Positions 1 through 6,474 of a stretch of DNA of 8,776 bases are shown piece by piece. Where the stretch lies: assembly GCA_003532195.1 (NCBI GenBank), contig DOFA01000124.1:11524-20299 (forward strand), read 5' to 3'. Each line of letters starts with the position of its first letter. Position 1 is the stretch's first letter. The notes beneath the pieces were generated by a model, which made no database searches, was not told where the DNA came from, and saw only the letters and a list, made by a program, of their open reading frames with translations. Origin of the DNA: Clostridiales bacterium (GTDB lineage Bacteria > Bacillota > Clostridia > Saccharofermentanales > UBA5734). Made by a program: the position numbers and the translations under genes.

Positions 1-94
1 GCTGATTGAGCTGTTCTGGCCCGGCTGCCCCGAACGGCTGGCTCAGCTGGCCGTCCGGCTGTCATCTGCTTCGGGGAGGGATTTTACATGTTGA
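1..94 (+). CDS. 3' end of an upstream gene, possibly tsaE (partial)
   Basis: An open frame enters from the left edge (first full codon at 2) and ends at TGA 92-94, overlapping the tsaB start by 7 bases. The visible residues begin LIELFWPGCPERLAQL and end GRDFTC. TsaE, the ATPase of the t6A tRNA modification complex, commonly lies directly upstream of tsaB and ends with a Leu-Ile-Glu-Trp segment, a Pro-Glu-Arg-Leu-like stretch and a Gly-Arg near the C-terminus. The pattern here is compatible with that. Only about 30 residues are visible, no catalytic motif is in the window, and the distance from the LIE segment to the stop is shorter than in typical TsaE. The identity therefore rests mainly on gene order. 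Confidence 0.4.
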   Translation, partial: LIELFWPGCPERLAQLAVRLSSASGRDFTC

Positions 95-864
95 TTCTGG
101 CCTGCGACACATCAGGGCCGGTTGTCAGCGCCGCTCTCTGGCGCGAGGGCGGCCTGCTCGCCGAAACCTCGCAGCGGACCGCCAGGCCGCATTCCGTGAC
201 CCTGATGCCCTTGATTCAAGACCTGCTTCAGGACTGTGCGCTGCAAATCGGTGATGTGGACGCCTATGCCTGCTCGATCGGCCCAGGATCCTTCACGGGT
301 ATCCGGATCGGGGTCAGCGCCGTCAAGGCGATGGCGTATGCCGCCGGACGCCCGGCAATCGGCGTATCGTCATTAGAGGCGATAGCGTGGCCGTATGCCG
401 CCTGCCAGGACCTGCTGACCTGCCCGATGATCGACGCCCGGAACAGCCGTGTCTATGCCGCCGCCTGGATGGGCGGCCGGCAGCTGATTCCAGAAGCCAA
501 CTGGCTGGCCGGCGATTTTTTCGCTGCGATTGCCAGCCTGGATGACTGCCAGGCTGCCGGCCAGCCCGTCGGAGAAGCCGGACGGGGAATCATCGCAGTC
601 GGCTTTTATCCGGAGATTATTAAATCGGACCGCGTATCAGCCCTGAATCAGCCTGTTTGGCAGGCGCCTGCCAGCCTGTCCTGGCCGCGGGCGGCCGCGA
701 TTGCCGAGATTGCCGCGCTGCGTCTGGCTGCCGGCGACGCCGGCGCGCCGCAGCAGCTGGAACCCCGGTACCTGGCCCGGACTCAGGCCGAACGCTGCCA
801 GACCGGAACGGCGCAGACGCAGACGCAGACTCAAACTCAGACGCAGGCTGGGCGGCATGACTGA
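88..864 (+). CDS. tsaB: TsaB, tRNA threonylcarbamoyladenosine biosynthesis protein
   Basis: TsaB is the inactive ASKHA-fold partner of TsaD. With TsaE it forms the cytoplasmic complex that puts the threonylcarbamoyl group on A37 of ANN-decoding tRNAs (t6A). The 258-residue product starts MLILACDTSG (the DTS motif of the fold), has HSVTLMPLI at 35-43, the family signature GPGSFTGIRIG at 65-75, SSLEAIA at 94-100 and MIDAR at 114-118, and a family-like EPRYLARTQAE at 225-235. The ATG at 88 has GGGGAGGG at 73-80, a good ribosome binding site with 7-base spacing. The gene overlaps its upstream neighbour by 7 bases and rimI by 8. The last 20 residues are unusual: five Gln-Thr pairs and Gln-Ala from a hexanucleotide repeat. 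tsaD does not follow rimI here, although it often does in Bacillota. Confidence 0.95.
   Translation: MLILACDTSGPVVSAALWREGGLLAETSQRTARPHSVTLMPLIQDLLQDCALQIGDVDAYACSIGPGSFTGIRIGVSAVKAMAYAAGRPAIGVSSLEAIAWPYAACQDLLTCPMIDARNSRVYAAAWMGGRQLIPEANWLAGDFFAAIASLDDCQAAGQPVGEAGRGIIAVGFYPEIIKSDRVSALNQPVWQAPASLSWPRAAAIAEIAALRLAAGDAGAPQQLEPRYLARTQAERCQTGTAQTQTQTQTQTQAGRHD
814..849 (+). repeat. In-frame hexanucleotide repeat (CAGACG-like, six units) at the tsaB 3' end
   Basis: There are six tandem 6-base units: CAGACG, CAGACG, CAGACT, CAAACT, CAGACG, CAGGCT. They encode five Gln-Thr pairs and one Gln-Ala at TsaB residues 243-254. The array ends 7 bases before the rimI start codon at 857. A 6-base unit changes tail length without breaking the reading frame. 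Confidence 0.9.
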
Positions 865-1351
865 ACAAGCCGGATCTGCCAAACTTCCGGGCGAAACCTG
901 CACCATTCGCCGGGCGAACCTCGCCGATCTGGCAGGGTTGGTTTTACTGGAGCAAACCTGCTTTGCCATGCCCTGGAGCGAACAGTCGCTGCGGCAGGAA
1001 TTGGCTGACAATCCGGCAGCCCGCTGCCTGGTGGCGGAAGCGCCGGACGGCTTTCTGGCGGGATATGTTGCTTACTGGTCGGTTCTGGATGAAGGGCAGG
1101 TCACCAACCTGGCGGTTCATCCGGCCTGGCGGCGCCGGGGCATCGGGCGCCGGCTGCTGCTGGCCATGATCAGCCTGGCTGCCGCGGAGCATCTTTCCGG
1201 CCTGGTTCTGGAGGTTCGTGCCGGCAATCAGGCCGCCCGCGGTCTTTATGAATCGGTTGGTTTCCAACCGATCGGCCAGCGCAAGGAATATTATGCCAAT
1301 AATCGGGAGGATGCTATCATTATGTTTAAAAATATAAATGGCTTAAGTTGA
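857..1351 (+). CDS. rimI: RimI-type N-acetyltransferase (ribosomal protein S18 alanine acetyltransferase family)
   Basis: This is a GNAT-family acetyltransferase that transfers acetyl from acetyl-CoA to a protein N-terminus. RimI of E. coli acetylates ribosomal protein S18. The product has 164 residues, close to the usual 150-160. Visible are the N-terminal TIRRANLADL at 16-25, PW at 39-40, motif A with the acetyl-CoA pyrophosphate loop RRRGIG at 92-97, and the RimI signature LEVRAGNQAARGLYESVGF at 118-136 followed by RKEYYANNREDAIIM at 142-156. The conserved Glu (119) and Tyr pair (145-146) are present. I chose ATG 857, which overlaps the end of tsaB by 8 bases. A longer reading of the same frame exists upstream, but it lies wholly inside tsaB and adds low-complexity Arg-rich sequence. 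No strong Shine-Dalgarno is seen, so translation is probably coupled to tsaB. The substrate is inferred from family and context. Confidence 0.9.
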   Translation: MTEQAGSAKLPGETCTIRRANLADLAGLVLLEQTCFAMPWSEQSLRQELADNPAARCLVAEAPDGFLAGYVAYWSVLDEGQVTNLAVHPAWRRRGIGRRLLLAMISLAAAEHLSGLVLEVRAGNQAARGLYESVGFQPIGQRKEYYANNREDAIIMFKNINGLS

Positions 1352-1373
1352 TAAATTGTATATAATGACAACA

Positions 1374-1393
1374 GACTGATCTGTTATTCAGTC
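1374..1393 (+). other. Inverted repeat between rimI and the HPr promoter
   Basis: GACTGA (1374-1379) and TCAGTC (1388-1393) are perfect inverted repeats around an 8-base loop, ending 3 bases before the -35 box at 1397. It could be a weak 3' end for the rimI transcript or an operator site. No T-run follows, so a standard intrinsic terminator is unlikely. Confidence 0.35.
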
Positions 1394-1396
1394 ATA

Positions 1397-1426
1397 TTGA
1401 CAAATGACCTGGATAAAAACTATACT
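1397..1426 (+). promoter_or_regulatory. Sigma-A type promoter for HPr-uvrC
   Basis: A perfect -35 box TTGACA (1397-1402) and a -10 box TATACT (1421-1426, one mismatch to TATAAT) are separated by 18 bases in an AT-rich gap. The predicted start is near 1433, leaving a leader of about 70 bases before the HPr gene. This is the best promoter match in the window. Confidence 0.75.
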
Positions 1427-1506
1427 GAATACATGATGGACACCTGATTTTGCTTCTCATTTTTCTATATCCGGGAATTTGCGAACAGTTTGGGGGAGGA
1501 TAAATG

Positions 1507-1767
1507 ATGGTTACTAAAACTGTACAGTTTAGTTGTGATGAAACCCTGCATATGAAAGCAGTGGCTGTGCTCATTCAAAAGGCTTCAACTTTCCGCTCCA
1601 GCCTCTGGCTCTCCAGAGGCGAGCGCCGCGCCAATGCCAAAAGCCTGCTCGGCGTGATGTCGCTGGGCATCGAGAACAACATGGAGCTGCTGATCACAGC
1701 CGACGGCAGCGATGAGAGCGAAGCGCTGGAAGCGGTCGCCGACTATCTGGCCCATCCGGAAATCTGA
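1507..1767 (+). CDS. HPr-family phosphocarrier / Crh-like regulator
   Basis: This small HPr-fold protein has 86 residues from the second of two adjacent ATGs (1504 and 1507). HPr carries phosphate from Enzyme I to sugar-specific PTS proteins through His15; in Bacillota it is also phosphorylated on Ser46 by HPr kinase to act in carbon catabolite control. GGGGGAGGA lies at 1492-1500, and its GGAGG core is 7 bases from ATG 1507 but only 4 from 1504. Starting at 1507 puts the active-site-like His exactly at 15 and the Ser of NAKSLLGVMSLG exactly at 46, so I prefer it. The segment after His is unusual: LHMKAV replaces the common LHARPA, so Arg17 is Lys and Pro18 is Ala. The Ser46 region is well kept. 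It may be a regulatory, Crh-like paralogue rather than the main sugar-PTS HPr. It is followed 28 bases later by uvrC. Confidence 0.85.
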   Translation: MVTKTVQFSCDETLHMKAVAVLIQKASTFRSSLWLSRGERRANAKSLLGVMSLGIENNMELLITADGSDESEALEAVADYLAHPEI

Positions 1768-1795
1768 CCGATGGCCCTGGAAAAACAGGAACGGC

Positions 1796-3766
1796 ATGAA
1801 TAGCCAGCTCGACGCAAGATTGGATCTTGTTTCCCAGAACCCGGGTGTTTATCTGATGAAAGATGCCGCGGGTTCTGTTATATATGTCGGCAAAGCCATT
1901 AACCTGCATAACCGCCTGCGCAATTATTTTACGCCCAGCCCGCAAGGGTCGCCCAAGGTCTTGGCCATGATCGCCCGAATCGCTGATTTTTCGACTATCA
2001 TTTGCAGCAATGAATTGGAAGCGCTGGTCCTGGAATCGACGCTGATCAAGAAGCACCAGCCGTTCTACAATATTCTGCTGCGCGACGACAAGGACTACCC
2101 TTATATCAAGGTTACGCTCCATGAAACCTATCCCCGGCTGCTGAAGGCTTTCCGCATCGGCGATGACCGGCAGCTGGGCGCGCGCTATTATGGCCCCTAT
2201 TTGTCCGGCGACGTTTATCATGCCCTGACCGCCCTGCAGGCGATCTTCCCGCTGAAAAGCTGCCGCCGGGTCCTGCCCCGGGACATCGGCCGGGAGCGGC
2301 CTTGCCTCAATTATCATATCGGCCGCTGCATCGGCCCCTGCCGGGGCGATGTTCCGGCCGATGCCTACCGGGCGGTCATGGAACGGATCTGCCGTTTTCT
2401 GGAAGGCCGGTATGACAGCCTGCTCGATGATTTGCGGTCCGATATGAACCTGGCTTCCGAACAACTGCGCTTTGAGGCTGCGGCTTTGCTGCGCGACCGG
2501 ATCCAGGCGCTGGAAAACCTGATGAACCGGCAGAAAGTCGTCAGCAATAAACCGGAAGACAAGGATGTCATCGGCATCGCCCGGAATGGCAGCGAAATCT
2601 GCCTGCAGAAGCTGGAAATCCGCCGGGGCCGCCTGGTGGCAGCCGTATCCTGTTTCTGGCCGGAACGTGACCTGCCGGACGAGGAGGTACTCGCCGCGTT
2701 TATCACACAGCACTATCCGGACTGCGCGCTGCAGCCGCCGGAGATATTGATTCCGGCCAGATTGCCGGATCAGGAGGCTTTGACGGCGTATATGCGCCAT
2801 CTGCGCCAGGGGCGCTGCGTTTTGCATAATCCTGCTCGCGGAGCGGGCTTTCAGCTGCTGCAGATGGCAAAAACCAATGCCGCGGAGGCTTTGCGCCGCC
2901 ACACCCTTCTGGGCGGCAGCGGCCAGACCGCCCAGGAGGAAGCCCTGCGGCTGCTGTCCGGTTTGATTCGTCCGGACCAGCCGATCCATCGCATCGAGGC
3001 GTATGATATCTCCCATACCGGCGGCGAAGACCGTGCCGCCAGCCTGATCGTTTTCCAGGACGGCAGGCCGCTGCGCCAGCAATACCGGCAATTCAAGCTG
3101 GATCAGCACGACGGGTCCGACGACTGCGCGGCCATGCGCGAAACTTTGCGCCGCCGGCTGCGCCGCCTGGAAGATCATGAATTCGGCACCCGGCCGGACC
3201 TGATCCTGGTTGACGGGGGCGGCGGCCAAGTCGCTGCGGTCCGTCAGGTTTTTATAGAGAATGGGCTCGACCTGCCGGTAGCCGGCATGGTCAAGGACAG
3301 CCGGCATCGAACGCGCGGCCTGGTTCTGCCGGACGGGCAGGTGATCGAACTGCGCCGGGATACCGGCGGCATCAGCGAAACCGCAGGCTTGCGCACAGGC
3401 TTGCGCGCGGATCTGACCCAGGGGCTGCCGCTGGCTGAACCGCTGTCGTCTGCCGGGGCGGGGGCGGCGGACGATCCGCTGCTGCCGCAGCGCCAGCTGC
3501 TGCTGCTGCGGCTTTTGACCGCTGTTCAGGACGAGGCGCATCGCTTTGCCGGCCAGTACCGGGAAAAACTCCAGAAAAAACGGCACACCCGCTTTTCTCT
3601 GGAAGGGATCCCCGGAGTAGGTCCCGCCCGGCGGCGCCTGCTTCTGAGCAATTTTCTGACGATTAAAAAAGTCAGCGAAGCCAGCCTGGCCGAACTTGCT
3701 GCTGTTAAGGGACTGCCTGAACCGGCCGCGGCAGCCGTTTACAAATATTTTCATCCGGAGGCATGA
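1796..3766 (+). CDS. uvrC: UvrC, excinuclease ABC subunit C
   Basis: UvrC makes both incisions around a DNA lesion in nucleotide excision repair after UvrA/UvrB have found the damage. The product has 656 residues, against roughly 590-620 usually. Domains in order: GIY-YIG nuclease (about 13-95) with Tyr19, YVG 30-32, Lys33, Arg40 and Glu80; an iron-sulfur-type cysteine set at 156, 170, 178 and 182; a UVR (UvrB-binding) motif near 215-240; the RNase H-like 5' nuclease with Asp404 (YDISHT), Asp442/443, Asp473 (LVDGGGGQ) and His582 (DEAHRFA); and a C-terminal helix-hairpin-helix pair (LEGIPGVGPARR and LAAVKGLP). All catalytic positions appear intact. About 45 extra residues lie between IEL (517-519) and His582. 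ATG 1796 has AGGA at 1787-1790, and the next residues match the usual UvrC start. It is probably co-transcribed with HPr and the downstream phosphoesterase. Confidence 0.97.
   Translation: MNSQLDARLDLVSQNPGVYLMKDAAGSVIYVGKAINLHNRLRNYFTPSPQGSPKVLAMIARIADFSTIICSNELEALVLESTLIKKHQPFYNILLRDDKDYPYIKVTLHETYPRLLKAFRIGDDRQLGARYYGPYLSGDVYHALTALQAIFPLKSCRRVLPRDIGRERPCLNYHIGRCIGPCRGDVPADAYRAVMERICRFLEGRYDSLLDDLRSDMNLASEQLRFEAAALLRDRIQALENLMNRQKVVSNKPEDKDVIGIARNGSEICLQKLEIRRGRLVAAVSCFWPERDLPDEEVLAAFITQHYPDCALQPPEILIPARLPDQEALTAYMRHLRQGRCVLHNPARGAGFQLLQMAKTNAAEALRRHTLLGGSGQTAQEEALRLLSGLIRPDQPIHRIEAYDISHTGGEDRAASLIVFQDGRPLRQQYRQFKLDQHDGSDDCAAMRETLRRRLRRLEDHEFGTRPDLILVDGGGGQVAAVRQVFIENGLDLPVAGMVKDSRHRTRGLVLPDGQVIELRRDTGGISETAGLRTGLRADLTQGLPLAEPLSSAGAGAADDPLLPQRQLLLLRLLTAVQDEAHRFAGQYREKLQKKRHTRFSLEGIPGVGPARRRLLLSNFLTIKKVSEASLAELAAVKGLPEPAAAAVYKYFHPEA
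3384..3406 (+). repeat. In-frame 12-bp tandem duplication in the uvrC insert
   Basis: CAGGCTTGCGC occurs at 3384-3394 and again at 3396-3406, a period of 12 bases. It encodes AGLR followed by TGLR. It lies within the non-conserved insert of the UvrC nuclease domain and suggests growth by local duplication. Confidence 0.85.
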
Positions 3767-3767
3767 C

Positions 3768-4475
3768 ATGACGCTCTTTGCCCTTGCCGATCCCCATCTG
3801 GGATTTGGCGTCGATAAACCGATGGACATCTTTGGTTTCCGCTGGCAGGACCACGTCAGCCGGCTCGAGGAAAACTGGCGGCAGTTGGTAGCCGACGGCG
3901 ACACCGTGCTGATTCCCGGCGACATCTCCTGGGCTATGCAGCTGCAGGACGCCCTGCCCGACCTGCAGTTCATCGACCGGCTGCCCGGCCGGAAAATCCT
4001 GTCCCGCGGCAATCATGATTACTGGTGGTCATCGCTGGCAAAAATGGAGCAGTTCTGCCGCAGCGAGCAGCTGACAACCTTATCCTTCCTGCGCAATAAC
4101 GGGATTCTGCTTGAAGATTGCCGGGTTATCTGCGGCACGCGCGGCTGGATCCTGCCGGACGATCCTGATTTCAGCCCAGCTGACCGCAAGATCTTCGAAC
4201 GGGAAACCGGGCGCCTGCGGCTGAGCCTGGAAGCGGCAGAACGCATCAGGGAACCGGGCGACCGACTGCTGGTCTTTCTTCATTACCCGCCGATCGGGCG
4301 AAACAGGTCCATGAACAGCCTGACCAGTCTTATGACGGAGCATCAGGCAGATTTGTGTGTCTACGGTCATGTCCATGGCGAGGCAGCCGGCAGTTGTTAT
4401 CAGGGAACATTCGAAAACGTTCAATACCGGCTTGCATCAGCGGATTATCTTGGCTTCAAACCGTTGCGGCTCTAA
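3768..4475 (+). CDS. Calcineurin-like metallophosphoesterase, function unassigned
   Basis: This 235-residue protein has the full metallophosphoesterase motif set for two metal ions: Asp8-x-His10 (ADPHLG), Gly51-Asp52 (PGDISWA), Gly-Asn-His-Asp at 81-84 (GNHDYWW), His172 (LHYPP) and Gly-His-Val-His at 200-203. The GDISWAM and GNHDYWW contexts resemble a bacterial group of predicted phosphohydrolases whose substrate is, to my knowledge, not settled. No signal peptide or membrane segment is seen, so it is probably cytoplasmic. ATG 3768 has GGAGG at 3757-3761, 6 bases away and inside the uvrC 3' end. Only one base separates the uvrC stop from this start, so the two are almost certainly co-transcribed. 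A DNA- or nucleotide-processing role linked to repair is a guess from context only. Confidence 0.88.
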   Translation: MTLFALADPHLGFGVDKPMDIFGFRWQDHVSRLEENWRQLVADGDTVLIPGDISWAMQLQDALPDLQFIDRLPGRKILSRGNHDYWWSSLAKMEQFCRSEQLTTLSFLRNNGILLEDCRVICGTRGWILPDDPDFSPADRKIFERETGRLRLSLEAAERIREPGDRLLVFLHYPPIGRNRSMNSLTSLMTEHQADLCVYGHVHGEAAGSCYQGTFENVQYRLASADYLGFKPLRL

Positions 4476-4496
4476 GGCAAAACATGATTTCGCCAG

Positions 4497-4525
4497 TTGC
4501 GCGCCAACCAGACATGATATATAAT
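4497..4525 (+). promoter_or_regulatory. Candidate sigma-A promoter for yicC-remA-gmk-rpoZ-glyQS
   Basis: A consensus -10 TATAAT (4520-4525) lies 17 bases after a weak -35 TTGCGC (4497-4502), just downstream of the phosphoesterase gene. The predicted start is near 4532, giving a leader of about 65 bases. The surrounding tract is AT-rich compared with the coding regions. Confidence 0.6.
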
Positions 4526-4531
4526 CAATAA

Positions 4532-4579
4532 ACTGCAGCGCAATCAGGTGCCGATTGGACTCTGAACCGTGACTGCAGC
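4532..4579 (+). repeat. Two ACTGCAGC copies in the yicC leader
   Basis: ACTGCAGC occurs at 4532-4539 and 4572-4579, the second directly before the Shine-Dalgarno AGGAGAGG (4580-4587). The CTGCAG core is palindromic, so the two RNA copies could pair with each other. Between them CAATC (4541-4545) and GATTG (4553-4557) can form a small inner stem. Any regulatory role is inference. Confidence 0.4.
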
Positions 4580-4596
4580 AGGAGAGGATGGAAGCG

Positions 4597-5484
4597 ATGC
4601 CGAACAGCATGACCGGTTACGGCCGAGGTGAATTTGCAACGGATGACCGCCGGGTGACGGTCGAGATCAAATCCATCAACAACCGCTACTGCGATGTCCA
4701 GATCCGCCTTCCCCGCGTCCTGAACGCACTTGAAGGCAAGGTCCGCGACCTGGTGACGAACCGACTGGCCCGCGGCAAGATCGAAGTATCCATTGCTTAT
4801 GCAGACAACCGGGCTCAGGCCTATCAGGTCAATTGTGACCTGGGGCTGGCTAAGGCATATGCAGATGCGCTGCGCCAGGTTGCGGGGGCAGCCGGTTCGT
4901 TGGAACGGCCGAGCGCGTCGACGATTGTGCGGTTCAACGATGTGCTTCGCGTAGAAGCAGCGCAGGTGGACCCGGAAGAAACATGGCATTTGTTGGAGAC
5001 CGCCATGCAGAAGGCACTTGACAACCTGACTGTGATGCGGGCGGAAGAGGGCAGCCGGTTGGCAGCCGACATGGTCTCAAGAATCGAACGGATCGAGGCA
5101 GAACGGCTCAATATTGCTGTCCGTGCACCGGAAGTTCCTGTTTTGTATCGCGAACGACTGCAGATCAGGATCACAGAACTGCTTGGCGACCGTGCATCCG
5201 CTCTGGTCGATGAGCAGCGCCTTGCTGCCGAGATCGCCCTGTATGCGGACAAGTGTTCGATAGACGAAGAACTTGTCAGGCTCAAGAGCCATCTGGAATC
5301 GTTTCTATCCATTCTGGCCGAACCGGATCCGGTCGGCAAGAAGCTTGATTTCCTGGTTCAGGAAATCAACCGGGAGATCAATACGATCGGGTCGAAAGCC
5401 AATGATCTGCAATTGACGGATCGAGTCGTGTTTTTGAAGAGCGAGCTTGAGAAGATACGTGAACAGGTCCAGAATCTGGAATAA
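4597..5484 (+). CDS. yicC: YicC/YloC-family endoribonuclease
   Basis: YicC-family proteins are oligomeric endoribonucleases; E. coli YicC is linked to small-RNA turnover and B. subtilis YloC is the homologue. The product has 295 residues, near the usual 285-295. The N-terminal domain opens MPNSMTGYGRG, matching the family start SMTGFGR, and continues with VEIKSINNRYCDVQIRLPR. The C-terminal domain ends with the very conserved block around GKKLDFLVQEINREINTIG followed by SKANDLQ and LEKIREQVQNLE. I chose ATG 4597 because AGGAGAGG (4580-4587) touches the other ATG at 4588, and because the family motif starts here. It heads the group with remA, gmk and rpoZ, the conserved Bacillota order. remA begins 33 bases downstream. 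Confidence 0.93.
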   Translation: MPNSMTGYGRGEFATDDRRVTVEIKSINNRYCDVQIRLPRVLNALEGKVRDLVTNRLARGKIEVSIAYADNRAQAYQVNCDLGLAKAYADALRQVAGAAGSLERPSASTIVRFNDVLRVEAAQVDPEETWHLLETAMQKALDNLTVMRAEEGSRLAADMVSRIERIEAERLNIAVRAPEVPVLYRERLQIRITELLGDRASALVDEQRLAAEIALYADKCSIDEELVRLKSHLESFLSILAEPDPVGKKLDFLVQEINREINTIGSKANDLQLTDRVVFLKSELEKIREQVQNLE

Positions 5485-5517
5485 GAAGACCGAAAGGTGA
5501 TTTTACAAGGTGAATTC

Positions 5518-5763
5518 ATGGTGACATTTCTCCGTATCGGCTACGGCAACCTGGTCGCAGCACCGCGCGTGATTGCGGTTGTCAGCCCCGAATCAGCACC
5601 GGTGCGCCGTCTGATCGCGGATGCCCGCGACCGCGCGACTTTGATTGACGCGACATCAGGCAAAAAGACCCGTGCTGTCCTGATCATGGACAGCGACCAT
5701 CTCGTGCTTTCAGCCCTGCCAGTCGAGGAACTGGAAAAGTCTTTGCAGGAGGAGGGCTCATGA
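5518..5763 (+). CDS. remA: RemA family DNA-binding regulator (DUF370)
   Basis: RemA of B. subtilis is a small ring-forming DNA-binding protein that activates biofilm matrix and osmoprotection genes. The product has 81 residues. It begins MVTFLRIGYGNLVAAPRVIAV and contains VVSPESAPVRRLI, ARDRATLIDAT, GKKTRAV (48-54; B. subtilis has GRRTRAV) and the strongly conserved IMDSDHLVLSA (56-66). ATG 5518 has AAGG at 5507-5510 with 7-base spacing. A GTG at 5497 in the same frame would add seven residues, but the family start fits 5518. It overlaps gmk by 4 bases (ATGA). Matrix control is known only in Bacillus relatives, so the targets here are not known. Confidence 0.93.
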   Translation: MVTFLRIGYGNLVAAPRVIAVVSPESAPVRRLIADARDRATLIDATSGKKTRAVLIMDSDHLVLSALPVEELEKSLQEEGS

Positions 5764-6392
5764 CGACAGACACAGTCGTGTGTCCGCCTAGAAAAGGGTT
5801 GTTGATCTGCGTGTCAGGACCATCCGGTGTGGGCAAGGGGACCATGATCCGCAAGATCCGGGAGATTGATCCTTGTGTGGCACATTCGATATCCGTGACG
5901 ACCCGCAATCCGCGGCGAGACGAAATCGAAGGCGTCTCCTATTACTTTCGCAGCAAAGAAGCATTTGAGCAGATGCTGGCTTCAGGTGAGATCCTTGAGC
6001 ATGACAGTTACTGCGGCAATGACTATGGAACCCCCAGAACGCCGTTGGCCAGGATGGTCGAACAGGGGATCGATGTCGTGATGGACATTACGGTACCCGG
6101 ATCCCTGTCTGTCATGGAAAATTATCCCGGGGTCATCACCGTGTTCCTGATGCCGCCTTCATATAGTGAACTGCGACGCCGACTGATGAAACGGGGAACC
6201 GAAGACGAGACAGTCATGGAGCTGCGCATGAAAAAAGCACGTGACGAAATCAGGCAATGCAGCCTGTTCCAGTATGTGGTCGTCAATGATGATCTGGATA
6301 CGGCAGCCCGCCGCATTCTCGGAATTATCGAGGCGGAACGCTGCCGGTACAAGAACATGAAGGGTATCGAAGACCAGGTGCTGGCCTTATAG
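5760..6392 (+). CDS. gmk: Guanylate kinase
   Basis: Guanylate kinase uses ATP to turn GMP into GDP, feeding GTP, dGTP and (p)ppGpp pools in the cytoplasm. The 210-residue length is standard. It shows the P-loop GPSGVGKGT at 20-28, the GMP-binding segment SISVTTRNPRRDEIEGVSYYF at 43-63, EILEHDSYCGNDYGTP at 77-92, the acidic segment VVMDITVPG, and the lid region LRRRLMKRGTEDE. The start at 5760 overlaps the remA stop in an ATGA and has an excellent AGGAGG at 5748-5753 inside remA, so coupled translation is likely. gmk next to rpoZ is a common order in many bacteria, joining GTP supply to RNA polymerase. Confidence 0.97.
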   Translation: MTTDTVVCPPRKGLLICVSGPSGVGKGTMIRKIREIDPCVAHSISVTTRNPRRDEIEGVSYYFRSKEAFEQMLASGEILEHDSYCGNDYGTPRTPLARMVEQGIDVVMDITVPGSLSVMENYPGVITVFLMPPSYSELRRRLMKRGTEDETVMELRMKKARDEIRQCSLFQYVVVNDDLDTAARRILGIIEAERCRYKNMKGIEDQVLAL

Positions 6393-6429
6393 CTGCAAGA
6401 GCGCCAATCAGATCCAGTAAGAGAGCCAG

Positions 6430-6454
6430 CCGGAAAACAGTCGGTGACTGCCGG
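6430..6454 (+). other. Hairpin in the gmk-rpoZ gap
   Basis: CCGG (6430-6433), a four-A bulge, CAGTC (6438-6442), loop GGT, GACTG (6446-6450) and CCGG (6451-6454) form a 9-pair stem-loop with one bulge. No T-run follows, so it is not a usual terminator. It ends 8 bases before the rpoZ Shine-Dalgarno. It could be an RNA processing or stability element, or could affect rpoZ translation. Confidence 0.5.
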
Positions 6455-6474
6455 ATAACAATAGGAGGACTAAA

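Noticed and set aside
1361..1366. TATAAT after rimI as a second promoter
   Set aside because: No acceptable -35 box is found at 16-18 bases upstream, and AT-rich gaps often contain this hexamer. The TTGACA/TATACT pair at 1397-1426 is much better.
1374..1393. Inverted repeat as an intrinsic terminator of the tsaB-rimI operon
   Set aside because: The stem is only 6 pairs with an 8-base loop, and no T-run follows. I kept it as an inverted repeat of unknown role.
1771..1803. A 10-codon minicistron (MALEKQERHE) between HPr and uvrC, overlapping the uvrC start
   Set aside because: It could couple translation of HPr and uvrC, but it has no good ribosome binding site and is too short to tell from chance.
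1694..4012. A 772-codon open frame on the - strand opposite uvrC
   Set aside because: It lies wholly antisense to a clear UvrC gene and its neighbours. Its product (Gln-, Ala- and Arg-rich) shows no recognisable domain. Long antisense frames are expected opposite GC-rich genes with strong third-position bias.
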